This document shows positions 8,567 through 17,361 of a stretch of DNA of 64,000 nucleotides, one piece after another (position 1 is the stretch's first letter; every line of letters starts with the position of its first letter). The stretch comes from an uncultured Pelagibacteraceae bacterium (lineage in GTDB: Bacteria > Pseudomonadota > Alphaproteobacteria > Pelagibacterales > Pelagibacteraceae). The notes below the pieces were generated by a model. It did no database searches and had not been told where the DNA came from. It was given only the letters and a program-made list of their open reading frames with translations. The position numbers and the translations under genes are program-made. The stretch lies in NCBI GenBank assembly GCA_902596205.1, contig CACJSY010000001.1, positions 62,001 through 126,000 of the forward strand, in the 5' to 3' direction.

Positions 8567-8591
8567 ACTTGCGGAGTGATACTCCGCAAGT
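8567..8591. terminator. Bidirectional terminator between gshB and hsp20
   Basis: ACTTGCGGAGT (8567-8577) and ACTCCGCAAGT (8581-8591) form an 11-base-pair perfect stem with a three-base loop, between two converging genes. It is GC-rich compared with surrounding DNA. No long T-run follows on the plus strand. Confidence 0.85.
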
Positions 8592-8600
8592 AAGGTAAAC

Positions 8601-9044
8601 TTATTTGATTGCAATAAGTCTTTTTTTCTTTATTTCAGGTATGATTTTTTCACAAGAAATAGTCAGCAAACCATCTTTTAGCTCGGCACCATTTACTTTT
8701 ACATCATCTGCAATGGTAAATGATCTGGCGAAAGATCTTTGTGATATTCCTCGATGAATAACTTCATCACCATCTTTTTCTTCAGTTCTTTTAACGTCTT
8801 TTGTTTTAACGGTTAAAAGATTATCTTCATATTCAACTTCAACATCATCTTTGTTAAAGCCAGCAACTGCTACTTCAATAGCATATTTATCTTTGCCTGC
8901 TTTACGGATGTTATATGGCGGGTAATTGCTTTGTACAGCAAGACTGCCATTTCCTAACATAGACTCGAATTGATCGAACATATCATCGAATCCAATGCTG
9001 AAAGGTCTAAGTGAATTAAAGATCGATAGATCCTTACTTGTCAT
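8601..9044 (-). CDS. Hsp20-family small heat shock protein
   Basis: A 147-residue alpha-crystallin-domain chaperone of the IbpA/HspA class, which holds unfolding proteins for refolding. The domain spans about residues 35-130, with the VAVAGFNKDDVEVEYEDNLL strand region and the C-terminal pattern KKRLIAIK; an IPEIKKK segment gives the IxI-like tail. The start is placed at 9044 (MTSKDLS) and not at the in-frame ATG at 9083 because AAAGGAGG (9049-9056) lies just upstream of 9044. The leader has a sigma-32-like promoter and a ROSE-like thermometer, so it is heat-controlled at both transcription and translation. Confidence 0.92.
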   Translation of the reverse strand: MTSKDLSIFNSLRPFSIGFDDMFDQFESMLGNGSLAVQSNYPPYNIRKAGKDKYAIEVAVAGFNKDDVEVEYEDNLLTVKTKDVKRTEEKDGDEVIHRGISQRSFARSFTIADDVKVNGAELKDGLLTISCEKIIPEIKKKRLIAIK

Positions 9045-9097
9045 ATATCCTCCTTTGTTAGCAAGGTTTAATATCAGTCCCATTTGGCGACCGACAT
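9045..9097 (-). promoter_or_regulatory. ROSE-like RNA thermometer in the hsp20 leader
   Basis: In the minus-strand RNA a first hairpin pairs AUGUCGGUC (9089-9097) with GACUGAUAU (9071-9079), nine pairs including two G-U. A second hairpin pairs CCUUGCU (9060-9066) with AAGGAGG (9049-9055) around an AACA loop and buries the Shine-Dalgarno site. UUGCU opposite AGGAG, with a central G-G mismatch, is the hallmark of ROSE elements of proteobacterial small heat shock genes. The sequence features are direct observation; temperature response is inferred. Confidence 0.75.
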
Positions 9098-9102
9098 ATT
9101 TG

Positions 9103-9130
9103 ATATGGGAATTATTTTTGATTTTTCAAG
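9103..9130 (-). promoter_or_regulatory. Sigma-32 (RpoH)-like heat shock promoter for hsp20
   Basis: On the minus strand CTTGAAA (9124-9130) is followed after 14 bases by CCCATAT (9103-9109), close to the RpoH consensus CTTGAAA/CCCCATNT. The predicted transcript start near 9097 coincides with the first base of the thermometer hairpin. The promoter lies between the stop of the oligopeptidase gene (9135) and hsp20. Confidence 0.78.
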
Positions 9131-9134
9131 ATTA

Positions 9135-11219
9135 TTATTTTAAAATTTTTGCAGACTTTAAAATAAAAGAATATTCTTCAGCTAGTTCTGTGATAGCGTT
9201 GTCGCGCCCCGACATTCCACCGTGACCCGCTGCTTCCATTTTACATTTTAGCAACTGATCATTATTGTCAGTTTTTAAATCTCTTAGCTTTGCAATATAT
9301 TTAACTGGCTCAGAGTAAAGAACTCGATTGTCAAACAATGATGTAGTTATAAGCATCGGCGGATAATCTTTTTTCTCAAGATTATTGTATGGAGAATAAG
9401 ACGAAATATATTTAAAGTATTCCTTACTTTTAATTGGATTTCCCCACATTTCCCATTCCCCTGGTGTCAAAGGTAATTTTTCATTCAACATTGTGGTCAA
9501 AGTATCAACAAAGGGCACCAACAAAAGCATTCCAAAAAATAAATCTGGTGCCATATTAGCTACCGCTCCACCTGTAAGGCCTCCAGCTGATCCGCCATAA
9601 AAACAAATTCCACCTTTGTAAGTATATCTTTGCTCTATTAAATGATTTGCACATGCTATGTAATCTAAAAAGGTATTCTTCTTAAATTTTTTTTTACCTT
9701 CTGTGTGCCAGGCATCTGAAACATCACCTCCACCTCTAACATGTGCAATTGCAAAAGTAATTCCTCTATCAACCAAACAAAACCTTGATGCACTGAAGGA
9801 TGGAGATACGCTATGTTTATAAGCACCATAAGCATAAAGTAGGACCTTTGATTTTCCATCTTGTTTTGTGTCTTTTAATCTTACTAAACTAATCGGTATC
9901 ATTCGACCGTCATGAGACTTTGCTTTAATTCTTTCCACTACATATTTTCTAGGATCATGACCAGATGGGATTTCTGTTTCTTTAACTAATTTTTTTTCTT
10001 TAGTGACGATATCATACTCATAAACTCTTCCTGGAGTTGCCATACTCTCCCAACCAATTCTTATCTTTTTAGTATTCGTATCTTTCTGCATTAATGAAAC
10101 TCCTGGTACACCAATCGCTTCATCAGAAATTTTAATTTCCTCTTCTTTGTTGGTTTTAATATTTCTAATATAAAGTTTTGGAATTGCATCTGATTTCTCA
10201 GATCTAATGATATAGTCATCTAGAAATTCAAAACCGCTAATAACAGTTTCTTTTTTAGCAGGGATAAAAACTTCTAATTTATCTATTTGATTATCCTTAC
10301 ATCTAAGTACCTTATAATCCCTAGCCTCTTCATTAGTGTGAACATAGAAATATCCATGCCAAGAGTCTATTGAATAGCGAACATCATTTTTTCTTTTTTG
10401 AAAAAGTGTAGGATTAATTTCTTTAGAGTCTGTAGAAAAAAAATATTCCTCTGTTGTGATATGATCAGAAGTTCCAATAATGAAATATTTTTCGTCAGAG
10501 GTAATACCTATGCCACAAGTAAAAGTTTCATCTTTTTCCTCAAAAATAAGCTGATCTTGATCTGAGGAAGTTCCAATGACATGTTTAAATATTTGTCTAG
10601 GTCTATGATATTGATCTAATTTCGAATAGAAAAAACTCTTACTATCCAAAGCCCAAGTAACACTACCACTTGTATTTTCAATTATATCTTTTTCATTTTT
10701 ACCAGTTCTAAGATCTCTCAAATAAATTGTATAATATTCTGACCCTTTTAAATCCAGAGAATAAGCAATAAAATTATCACAATGAGAAGCACTTACAGTT
10801 CCAACTCCAAAATATTCAGAACCATATTTTTTTTTTTCCAAATCTCCATCAAAAAAAACTTCTTCAGGTTTTGAGCCATCAATGAGTTGCCTAATTCTTT
10901 TACCGTAATTACCTTTAGCCTCCGTTTTTGCCCAGTAAAAATATCTCTTATCTTTAAATTTTAACCCTGTGTCATCTAATTTTATCTTACCCTTAATTTC
11001 ATCAAATAAATTTTTTTGAAATGTCTTTACATCTGCAAAGTAATTTTCAGTAATTTTGTTGTTTGCTTCTATATAATCTTTGACTTCAGTATTTAACTTT
11101 TTTGAATCATTTAAAACTTCAAGTATATCTGGCTGATCAACCCATGAATAATCATCTTCTAGTGGAATACCGTGATAATTTTTCGTAGTCTTTATTTTTT
11201 TAAGTTTTGGTATATTCAT
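9135..11219 (-). CDS. ptrB: Prolyl oligopeptidase family protease, oligopeptidase B-like
   Basis: A 694-residue S9A serine peptidase: N-terminal beta-propeller (roughly 70-400) that gates access, then an alpha/beta-hydrolase domain. The nucleophile lies in GGSAGG (Ser544), with Asp630 in SLFDNRVLY and His666 in AAGHGG, a complete triad with the usual spacing. Family members cut short peptides after basic or proline residues; the oligopeptidase B assignment fits length and the GGSAGGLTGG motif. No signal peptide is seen, so it is cytosolic. It shares its strand with hsp20 but hsp20 has its own heat promoter. Confidence 0.9.
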   Translation of the reverse strand: MNIPKLKKIKTTKNYHGIPLEDDYSWVDQPDILEVLNDSKKLNTEVKDYIEANNKITENYFADVKTFQKNLFDEIKGKIKLDDTGLKFKDKRYFYWAKTEAKGNYGKRIRQLIDGSKPEEVFFDGDLEKKKYGSEYFGVGTVSASHCDNFIAYSLDLKGSEYYTIYLRDLRTGKNEKDIIENTSGSVTWALDSKSFFYSKLDQYHRPRQIFKHVIGTSSDQDQLIFEEKDETFTCGIGITSDEKYFIIGTSDHITTEEYFFSTDSKEINPTLFQKRKNDVRYSIDSWHGYFYVHTNEEARDYKVLRCKDNQIDKLEVFIPAKKETVISGFEFLDDYIIRSEKSDAIPKLYIRNIKTNKEEEIKISDEAIGVPGVSLMQKDTNTKKIRIGWESMATPGRVYEYDIVTKEKKLVKETEIPSGHDPRKYVVERIKAKSHDGRMIPISLVRLKDTKQDGKSKVLLYAYGAYKHSVSPSFSASRFCLVDRGITFAIAHVRGGGDVSDAWHTEGKKKFKKNTFLDYIACANHLIEQRYTYKGGICFYGGSAGGLTGGAVANMAPDLFFGMLLLVPFVDTLTTMLNEKLPLTPGEWEMWGNPIKSKEYFKYISSYSPYNNLEKKDYPPMLITTSLFDNRVLYSEPVKYIAKLRDLKTDNNDQLLKCKMEAAGHGGMSGRDNAITELAEEYSFILKSAKILK

Positions 11220-11232
11220 AATAGGAAATTAT

Positions 11233-11745
11233 ATGAATTTTTTTTTGTTGGGAATTATCATTTTCGTCGTAATCTACCTTTTTCTAAATTGGTTCGCTAG
11301 AGCTAGTTCAAAAAAGATAGCTACTACGATAAAAAAAATTGCAATATACATATCTTTAATCCTAGCTGTTCTATTTACAATAGGCGGTAAATTCATTTTT
11401 AGTCTCCCTATGTGGTTGATCTTGCTTTCCGGACTTAAGATCAAAGGATTCACCGCACTACAATTTTATCAATTATATAGATTAATCCAGTTCATGAAAA
11501 ACAATGCTGGAAGGTTTTCTCAAGGACAATTTGGACAAACTCAAGGTTCTTCTAGTGTGACAACAGATGAGGCTTACAAACTACTAGGATTAAAGAAAGG
11601 TGCGAGCAAAGAGGAAGTTTTAAAAGCTGCAAATCAACTTCAGAAAAAAATACACCCTGATATGAATAGAGACGTCAAAACTGAGAGATTAAGCCAACTC
11701 GTTAATGAAGCTAAGGAAAAAATAATCAAAACTGACTTTAGTTAA
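11233..11745 (+). CDS. Membrane-anchored DnaJ-domain protein
   Basis: A 170-residue protein with two or three N-terminal hydrophobic segments (about 3-19, 34-50 and 58-68) and a C-terminal J domain at about 112-168 carrying the HPD tripeptide at 141-143. The layout resembles Tim14/DjlC-like membrane J proteins of alphaproteobacteria, which recruit DnaK to the membrane. A Gln/Gly/Ser linker (about 93-108) joins anchor and J domain. It is divergent from the oligopeptidase gene across 13 bases and overlaps the stop of the glycosyltransferase gene by 4 bases. Confidence 0.88.
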   Translation: MNFFLLGIIIFVVIYLFLNWFARASSKKIATTIKKIAIYISLILAVLFTIGGKFIFSLPMWLILLSGLKIKGFTALQFYQLYRLIQFMKNNAGRFSQGQFGQTQGSSSVTTDEAYKLLGLKKGASKEEVLKAANQLQKKIHPDMNRDVKTERLSQLVNEAKEKIIKTDFS

Positions 11746-12698
11746 TCAAGCAGCTCTAAGGATTTGTATAAAACTTTTTCAAAAGAAATCTTATCTGCTC
11801 CCAAAGTATCATGTATCGTAGTCTCTTCTGTTTCACCCTCTGGCACTATAACGCTAATATTTTTTGAGTATTTTCCGTAAGCTTGTACAGGACTATCCAT
11901 AAACAATGCTAAACATTTTATATTCAATGCTGAAGAAATGTGTAACCAACCAGTATCATTACCAACATATAGATTACAATTTTTTATTATCGGTAATGTA
12001 TCTTTGATTTTTAGATTTTGAAAAGACTCACAATTTTTGCCTATTTCAGAATTTATCAATTGATCAATTAAACTTTTATCATTATTGCCTGCAGCTAAAT
12101 AAAATTTTGAGGGTGTTTTTGCATTAATACTTATACAAAGCTTCACAAAATTTTTAATATCCCATCTTTTTGTAAGACCACTAGCAGAAATACCCACACA
12201 TATGTGTTTAAATTCTTTTGAAAATCTTTGCTTAATATTGTCAACTTTATCTTCATTAATATTAAGTCTTGGTTGAGTTGATACTATTTCACCTAATTCA
12301 TTTTCTGTAAAAATTTTGGCAGATGTTACTATATTATCTTTTTTTCTAAACAATGGATACTGAGAAATATTTTTTATTCCAGCTAATTTTGAAATTAATA
12401 AATATCTTATAGAGCTATTAAAAATGAAAACTTTATCAAATTTTTTTAATTTTAGCTCCTCAGATAATTTAAAGAACCCTGATAGACCATCATGTATCCC
12501 AGAATTGTTCTTTGTGCGATTTAATAATATTATTTCTCCAATATGTTTATCTTCAGCTAATAATTGATCAGCACGAGTATTTTCTTTCACTAAAATTGAC
12601 ACTGGTGTTCGATATTTTTTTGAAATAGCATGAATATACGGCAAATAAATAACCATATCTCCCATTCCAATTTTTGGTTGAATTACTAAAACTTTCAT
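11742..12698 (-). CDS. Glycosyltransferase family 9 (heptosyltransferase-like)
   Basis: A 318-residue ADP-heptose:LPS heptosyltransferase-like protein. It opens with the family pattern KVLVIQPKIGMGDMVIYLPYIHAI, and the C-terminal half holds the nucleotide-sugar site with NLYVGNDTGWLHISSALN. It is expected to add a sugar to the LPS core on the cytoplasmic face. The acceptor cannot be inferred. It is a single gene between the J protein and the aldolase gene, not in an LPS cluster. Confidence 0.85.
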   Translation of the reverse strand: MKVLVIQPKIGMGDMVIYLPYIHAISKKYRTPVSILVKENTRADQLLAEDKHIGEIILLNRTKNNSGIHDGLSGFFKLSEELKLKKFDKVFIFNSSIRYLLISKLAGIKNISQYPLFRKKDNIVTSAKIFTENELGEIVSTQPRLNINEDKVDNIKQRFSKEFKHICVGISASGLTKRWDIKNFVKLCISINAKTPSKFYLAAGNNDKSLIDQLINSEIGKNCESFQNLKIKDTLPIIKNCNLYVGNDTGWLHISSALNIKCLALFMDSPVQAYGKYSKNISVIVPEGETEETTIHDTLGADKISFEKVLYKSLELLD

Positions 12699-12744
12699 TT
12701 TAATTTTATTAATATAACTTAGATAAAATAATTTAGGTAAGATT

Positions 12745-13629
12745 ATGATTAAAAAAGGAGTATACGCAGCAGGATTAAGTGTTCTGAATACGGATAGAAC
12801 GTTAAATATTGATGCAACAATTAATCATGCAACTCAGGCTATTCAAAATGGTCTACACGGAATTTTCTTTTTTGGCTCTACAGGACAAAGTCAATTAATT
12901 TCAACAAATGAAAAGAAAGAACTCATTACTAGAATTGCTAATCATAAATTAAAAAAACAATTTTTTTTAGGTGTTGGAAATAATTCGCTAAATGAACATC
13001 AGAATTTAATTAGTTATGCTATGGAATATGATTTTAGAGAATTTTTAATAATGCCCCCAGCATATTATAGAGGGAATACAGATGAAGGTGTTTTTAATTT
13101 TTACTCAGGATTAATTAATGCACTTCCTAAGGTAAAAATTATTCTTTATAATTTTGAAAAGTTAAGTGGTTACAAATTTTCTGAAGAAATGGTGATAAGA
13201 CTTGTGAAATCTTTCCCTAATAATATAATTGGATGCAAAGACTCAAGCTACAATTTATATGAAAGCTTAAAATTACCAAATTTTTTAATGTTCCCAGGAT
13301 CGGAAGCAAAACTTCTTCGGGGTTTAGAAATTGGATGTTCAGGTTGTATATCAGCAGTAACTAATGTTACTCATTCTTTAGCTAGAAAAGTTTTTGATGA
13401 TTTTGAAAATAAAGTTCCACAATCTAAAAATGAAAAACTTATTAATGTTAGAGAAACTTTTGATCAATATAATCTGATTTCAGCTCTTCATAGTTTTCTA
13501 TCGACTAAAGATGATAATTTTAAAAATATTTTACCACCATTAATTCTCCTGTCTCAAGATAAACAAAAGGAACTAGAGGAAAAATTGAATAAATTAGAGT
13601 TTGTATCAGAAAAAAACTTGGCAGCATAA
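12745..13629 (+). CDS. DapA/NAL-family aldolase (dihydrodipicolinate synthase-like)
   Basis: A 294-residue TIM-barrel class I aldolase. The Schiff-base lysine is Lys165 in GCKDSS and the catalytic tyrosine is Tyr135 in LYNF. The usual GTTGE motif is GSTGQ here (residues 44-48), so this is probably not the lysine-pathway DapA but a paralogue acting on another 2-keto acid. Neighbours (heptosyltransferase, cyclopropane fatty acid synthase) give no clear pathway clue. The downstream cfa-like gene starts 3 bases after the stop. Confidence 0.83.
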   Translation: MIKKGVYAAGLSVLNTDRTLNIDATINHATQAIQNGLHGIFFFGSTGQSQLISTNEKKELITRIANHKLKKQFFLGVGNNSLNEHQNLISYAMEYDFREFLIMPPAYYRGNTDEGVFNFYSGLINALPKVKIILYNFEKLSGYKFSEEMVIRLVKSFPNNIIGCKDSSYNLYESLKLPNFLMFPGSEAKLLRGLEIGCSGCISAVTNVTHSLARKVFDDFENKVPQSKNEKLINVRETFDQYNLISALHSFLSTKDDNFKNILPPLILLSQDKQKELEEKLNKLEFVSEKNLAA

Positions 13630-13632
13630 AAC

Positions 13633-14838
13633 ATGATTTTAGCTCGAATATTTTCAAAAATTTTTAAAGAGGGAGGAATAATTTTAATTGACGCAAAAGG
13701 TCAGAAGTACATTTGTGGAAATCCAAGATTAGACAAACCAATAACTGTTAAATTGCTTAAAGAAGACTTAAATTGGAAATTATTGTTAGATCCAGAACTT
13801 GAATTTCCAGAAGCCTATATGAGAAATGAAATTGAAATAGAAAATGCATCGATGAAAGATTTTTTGATGGAGCTTATTAAAAATTTAGGTCGCGGTGAAA
13901 TTTCAACAACAAGTCTTATTACTAAAAAAATATATCAAGCTTGGAGGACAATAACGAATTTTAACTTACCAGGAAAATCGAAAAAAAATGTGGAACATCA
14001 TTATGACATTGGTGGAGAAAGAGGCGAAAAATTGTATGATATTTTTTTAGATAAAACTCACAGATTATACTCATGCGCATATTGGAAAAATGACACTAAA
14101 ACTTTGGAGGAGGCGCAACAAAATAAAATAGATCATATTGTTAAAAAACTAGATATTAAAGAAGGTCAAAAAATTTTAGAAGTCGGCTGTGGTTGGGGAG
14201 GAATGGCCTTTGAAATTGCAAAACAAAAAAGATGTGAAGTGACTGGAATTTCTTTAAGTAAAAACCAAATAGAATATTGTAAACGTAAAGCTAAAGAACT
14301 TAACTTAGACAACCAAGTAAAATTTCAACTTATTGACTATAGAGAGGTAAAAGGTAAATATGATCGAATTTTTTCTGTAGGGATGTTTGAACATGTTGGT
14401 AGAAAATTTTACAATACCTTTTTTAAATCAATGAATAAACTTCTAAAAGATGATGGGATATTTTTATTACATACTATAGGTGTAGTAGACAAACCTTCAG
14501 CACCAAATAAATTTATACAGAAGTACATATTTCCTGGAGGTATTTGTCCTTCTTTCAGCCAAATAATTAATCCCATTGAAAAAACGGGTTTAATCGTTGC
14601 AGATACAGAAACATTAATAAGACATTATGACAAAACACTAGAAAGTTGGTTGGAGAGATTTTTAGAAAAGAAAAAAGAGGTGAAAGATCTATTTGATGAA
14701 AAATTTGTAAAAATGTGGGAATTTTATATGGCTAGCTGCGCAGCAGCGTTTAGATATAGAGATCTAGTCGTTTTTCAATTACAAATTGTTAAGAATTTTC
14801 AATCAGCCCACCGTACAAGAGACTATATATATTTATAA
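13633..14838 (+). CDS. cfa: Cyclopropane-fatty-acyl-phospholipid synthase family methyltransferase
   Basis: A 401-residue S-adenosylmethionine enzyme. The SAM-binding glycine motif is EVGCGWGG at 183-190; the family segments HHYDIG (122-127) and YSCAYW (146-151) and the active-site pattern around FEHVGRKFY are present. It adds a methylene bridge to unsaturated acyl chains of membrane phospholipids, altering membrane behaviour in stress. It follows the aldolase gene at 3 bases and precedes the lysine-rich protein gene. Related non-cyclopropane C-methyltransferases share these motifs, so exact product is uncertain. Confidence 0.88.
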   Translation: MILARIFSKIFKEGGIILIDAKGQKYICGNPRLDKPITVKLLKEDLNWKLLLDPELEFPEAYMRNEIEIENASMKDFLMELIKNLGRGEISTTSLITKKIYQAWRTITNFNLPGKSKKNVEHHYDIGGERGEKLYDIFLDKTHRLYSCAYWKNDTKTLEEAQQNKIDHIVKKLDIKEGQKILEVGCGWGGMAFEIAKQKRCEVTGISLSKNQIEYCKRKAKELNLDNQVKFQLIDYREVKGKYDRIFSVGMFEHVGRKFYNTFFKSMNKLLKDDGIFLLHTIGVVDKPSAPNKFIQKYIFPGGICPSFSQIINPIEKTGLIVADTETLIRHYDKTLESWLERFLEKKKEVKDLFDEKFVKMWEFYMASCAAAFRYRDLVVFQLQIVKNFQSAHRTRDYIYL

Positions 14839-14864
14839 AAAGTGCTATTTAATTAAAAGCTAGC

Positions 14865-16073
14865 ATGAAAAAGAAGAAAAAAAAACCTGTCAAGGTTAAG
14901 AAAAAGAAATCAAAAAAATCTTTAATCCAAAGCGTTAAAAATAAAAGAAAAAAAACAAAAAGTAAGAAAATAAAAAAAAGAAAAAAATCAAAAAAACAGA
15001 TAAAGAAAAGACAAAGACGTAATGTTAAAGTAAAATTTAAGAAACTAAAAAAAAATACTCAAAAAACTAGAGCCATAGTATCAAGTCTATTAAAACTGAA
15101 TGATAAAGTTAAATCTATATTTAGGTTAAGTATAAATATAGATCAAACTTTGCAGGGTTTTTTTACAGGCATATCTAATAAAGTTTCTGGATTAAAAAAA
15201 ATAATACTAGAAGAGAGAGAAAAGCAAAAAAAAATGAAACTAAAGCTTATGGAGCAAGAAAAAAAAGATGCTCAAAAAAGACTATTAGAACAAGAAAAAT
15301 TAGCTTTAGAGGCAAAAAGAAACGAACTTAAAGAAGAGCAGAAATTAGAAAGAGAAAGAAAGTTAGATTTACAAAGATTCATAAAATTAGAACAAGCTGA
15401 ACTTAGAAAAGAGAGAGCCGAGAAGCAAAGGCAATTTTTAGAGCAAATCAAACTTGAGAAAAAAATTGACCTTTTTAGAAAAAGAGAAGAATTAGAAATC
15501 AAAAATCTTGAAAAATATGTTTTAAGCCAACAAAGAGAGTCTTATGAAGAAGTTCAACAACGTATAGATAAAATTAAAGAAAAATACAAATTAATCAGAG
15601 AGCAAAAAATAAATGAGGCAATCAGAGAAAGGGTTGCAAGTTTAGGAATCAAAGTAGAGGAGACTGATGATAAAGCAACATTATTAGAAAAAGAGAGAGT
15701 TTATAATGAAGAAAGAGAAAAAATTGAATACGCTCTTGAAAGTTTTTATCGATCAGCCCACAGCTTGTGCTTTCAGTTAAATAAAAAATATATCCCAAAA
15801 TATTTAAGTATTATCAGATGTATCGATAAAAGATTTGAGACAGGAGAAATTTATATTAAATGGGATGACGCAATAGAAGCCGATTGGTTAATTTTAATTT
15901 ATATCAAAAATAATTCACCAGATGAGGGAATAATAATTGAAGATAAGACTGATCCTGAAAATCACACAACTCATGAGTTTCAACCAAATGAAATATTTAA
16001 AGCCTCAGACGTAATGGTGGATGCATTAACAAAATTATTAGATAGCGAGAGAAATAAAAGAAAAGTTAGTTAA
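14865..16073 (+). CDS. Lysine-rich, coiled-coil protein of unknown function
   Basis: I do not recognise this 402-residue protein. Residues 1-70 contain 35 lysines and 6 arginines, a histone H1-like tail. About 70-125 is a more ordinary helix-forming segment, 125-275 is a long Glu/Lys/Arg/Gln-rich coiled coil, and 280-402 looks like a compact globular domain with normal composition (aromatic and Cys residues such as FYRSAHSLCFQLNKKYIP). No signal peptide or membrane segment is seen. The basic tail suggests nucleic acid or polyanion binding, which is inference only. It begins 26 bases after cfa and overlaps the tail of the opposite hydrolase gene by 8 bases. Confidence 0.8.
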   Translation: MKKKKKKPVKVKKKKSKKSLIQSVKNKRKKTKSKKIKKRKKSKKQIKKRQRRNVKVKFKKLKKNTQKTRAIVSSLLKLNDKVKSIFRLSINIDQTLQGFFTGISNKVSGLKKIILEEREKQKKMKLKLMEQEKKDAQKRLLEQEKLALEAKRNELKEEQKLERERKLDLQRFIKLEQAELRKERAEKQRQFLEQIKLEKKIDLFRKREELEIKNLEKYVLSQQRESYEEVQQRIDKIKEKYKLIREQKINEAIRERVASLGIKVEETDDKATLLEKERVYNEEREKIEYALESFYRSAHSLCFQLNKKYIPKYLSIIRCIDKRFETGEIYIKWDDAIEADWLILIYIKNNSPDEGIIIEDKTDPENHTTHEFQPNEIFKASDVMVDALTKLLDSERNKRKVS

Positions 16074-17151
16074 TAAGATCTTCTAATTTTTTAATCTCAC
16101 CAATTTTAAATATAATTGCTTCTTCTTTTTTAAAGTCGAACTTCTCAGCATTTTCTTTAAACCTTACAGGGGGTTCCCAAATCGGTTCCAAACTTAATAC
16201 TGCTGTACCCCAATGCATTCCTATAACCTTTTTTACCTCTAAGTCTCTCATTAAAGATAAAAGCTCTTCAGGGTTGGCGTGAGCTGTAGATTTATCTTTG
16301 ATCGGAACAATAGGGTAGAAATTATAGGCACCCAAATTTCCAAAACCTAAATCGATAGGACCAAATTTTTTTCCTAATTCCTTGTAAAATGGCGCTGGTC
16401 CGGTATCACAAGCAAAAAAGATTTTTTTATCTTTGTATTCAATTAGAAAACTTCCCCAAAGTGTTCTATTTGTATTTCCATCTCCCCAAATCCAACGTTT
16501 GGACCAATGTTGACTTGGAAGCATTGTAATTGTGATTTCATCATTGATAACAATTTTATCAAACCAATCCATTTCTTTAACATTGTCTTTTTTATATCCA
16601 TTTTTTGTGAAATATTTCCCAAGCTTAAGAGGCACAAGAACTTCGGCATTCTTATAAGGAAAGTTTTTTATCGTACGGATACTCATGTGATCATAATGAT
16701 TGTGTGTCAGCAAAAATATATCTATTTTGGGAAGTTCTTTAAGAGTTAAAGGAGACTCTATGTATTTTTTAGGACCAAATATCATAGGTCCATAATTTTT
16801 TTCAAAAACAGGATCTGTAATAATTGTAGTATTTCCGAGTTTAATTATAAAGCTCGCATGATCAAGCCACATCACATATGAGTCCGATTTATATTTTTCA
16901 AGATTTTTTAAAACTATTTGCTTATCAATTACATGTTCGGGTGGATAATCGATCTTAAGTTTCTTCTTCTCTTCTCTAAAGACTTTCCAATCCCATTTAA
17001 AATTAGGATCTCTTTTTGGACCTCCCTCAAGGTTTCTAAAAGCAAATAACTCTCCATTTTTATAAATGTGGTGGTAGGGCTTTTGGTCCATTGCAATAAG
17101 TTCTAAATTAAAAAAAAGAATAATTAATAGAAACCATGATAATTTTTTCAT
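16066..17151 (-). CDS. Metallo-beta-lactamase-fold hydrolase (NAPE-PLD/UlaG-like)
   Basis: A 361-residue protein with an N-terminal signal peptide (about 1-20) and a metallo-beta-lactamase domain. The dinuclear zinc motif HNHYDH occupies 150-155, and later metal ligands appear in FACDTGPA and GMHWGTAV. The overall pattern, including the N-terminal extension with WLDHASFIIK, resembles N-acyl-phosphatidylethanolamine phospholipase D relatives in bacteria. It is expected in the periplasm or membrane surface, perhaps acting on a lipid. Substrate is not proven by sequence. Confidence 0.82.
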   Translation of the reverse strand: MKKLSWFLLIILFFNLELIAMDQKPYHHIYKNGELFAFRNLEGGPKRDPNFKWDWKVFREEKKKLKIDYPPEHVIDKQIVLKNLEKYKSDSYVMWLDHASFIIKLGNTTIITDPVFEKNYGPMIFGPKKYIESPLTLKELPKIDIFLLTHNHYDHMSIRTIKNFPYKNAEVLVPLKLGKYFTKNGYKKDNVKEMDWFDKIVINDEITITMLPSQHWSKRWIWGDGNTNRTLWGSFLIEYKDKKIFFACDTGPAPFYKELGKKFGPIDLGFGNLGAYNFYPIVPIKDKSTAHANPEELLSLMRDLEVKKVIGMHWGTAVLSLEPIWEPPVRFKENAEKFDFKKEEAIIFKIGEIKKLEDLIN

Positions 17152-17159
17152 TATTTCTA

Positions 17160-17321
17160 TTAATATTTTTCTCTAGTTTTTTTGTTAATTTTATTTCCAT
17201 ATTCTTTTATTTTATCCCACTCATCTTTATTTTTTTTTTCAGCTTTGTAGGAGATAATTAAAGGAAGAATAATTAGAGCTAATATAATTACGACACAAGC
17301 AATAATAAGGGGTACATTCAT
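17160..17321 (-). CDS. Small single-pass membrane protein
   Basis: A 53-residue reading frame with one hydrophobic helix (about residues 3-24) followed by a lysine/glutamate-rich tail ending TREKY. The frame could also begin five codons upstream at 17336. Support is moderate: composition looks like a true small membrane protein, but no well-placed ribosome site is visible and the start lies inside a 13-base-pair hairpin. It ends 8 bases before the hydrolase start at 17151, so both may be co-transcribed. Confidence 0.5.
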   Translation of the reverse strand: MNVPLIIACVVIILALIILPLIISYKAEKKNKDEWDKIKEYGNKINKKTREKY

Positions 17322-17333
17322 ACCCCTTATTAT
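17302..17333. repeat. 13-bp perfect inverted repeat over a start codon
   Basis: ATAATAAGGGGTA (17302-17314) and TACCCCTTATTAT (17321-17333) are perfect reverse complements around a 6-base loop. On the minus strand the purine-rich AAGGGG and the start codon of the small membrane protein fall in the stem and loop. No T-run follows on either strand, so it is not a standard terminator. Confidence 0.7.
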
Positions 17334-17361
17334 CATAAATATTTGTATTTTAAATAACTAT

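Noticed and set aside
14865-15075. Poly-A rich start of the lysine-rich gene as a pseudogene or sequencing artefact
   Set aside because: The frame stays open for 402 codons into a domain with normal composition, so it is a real gene.
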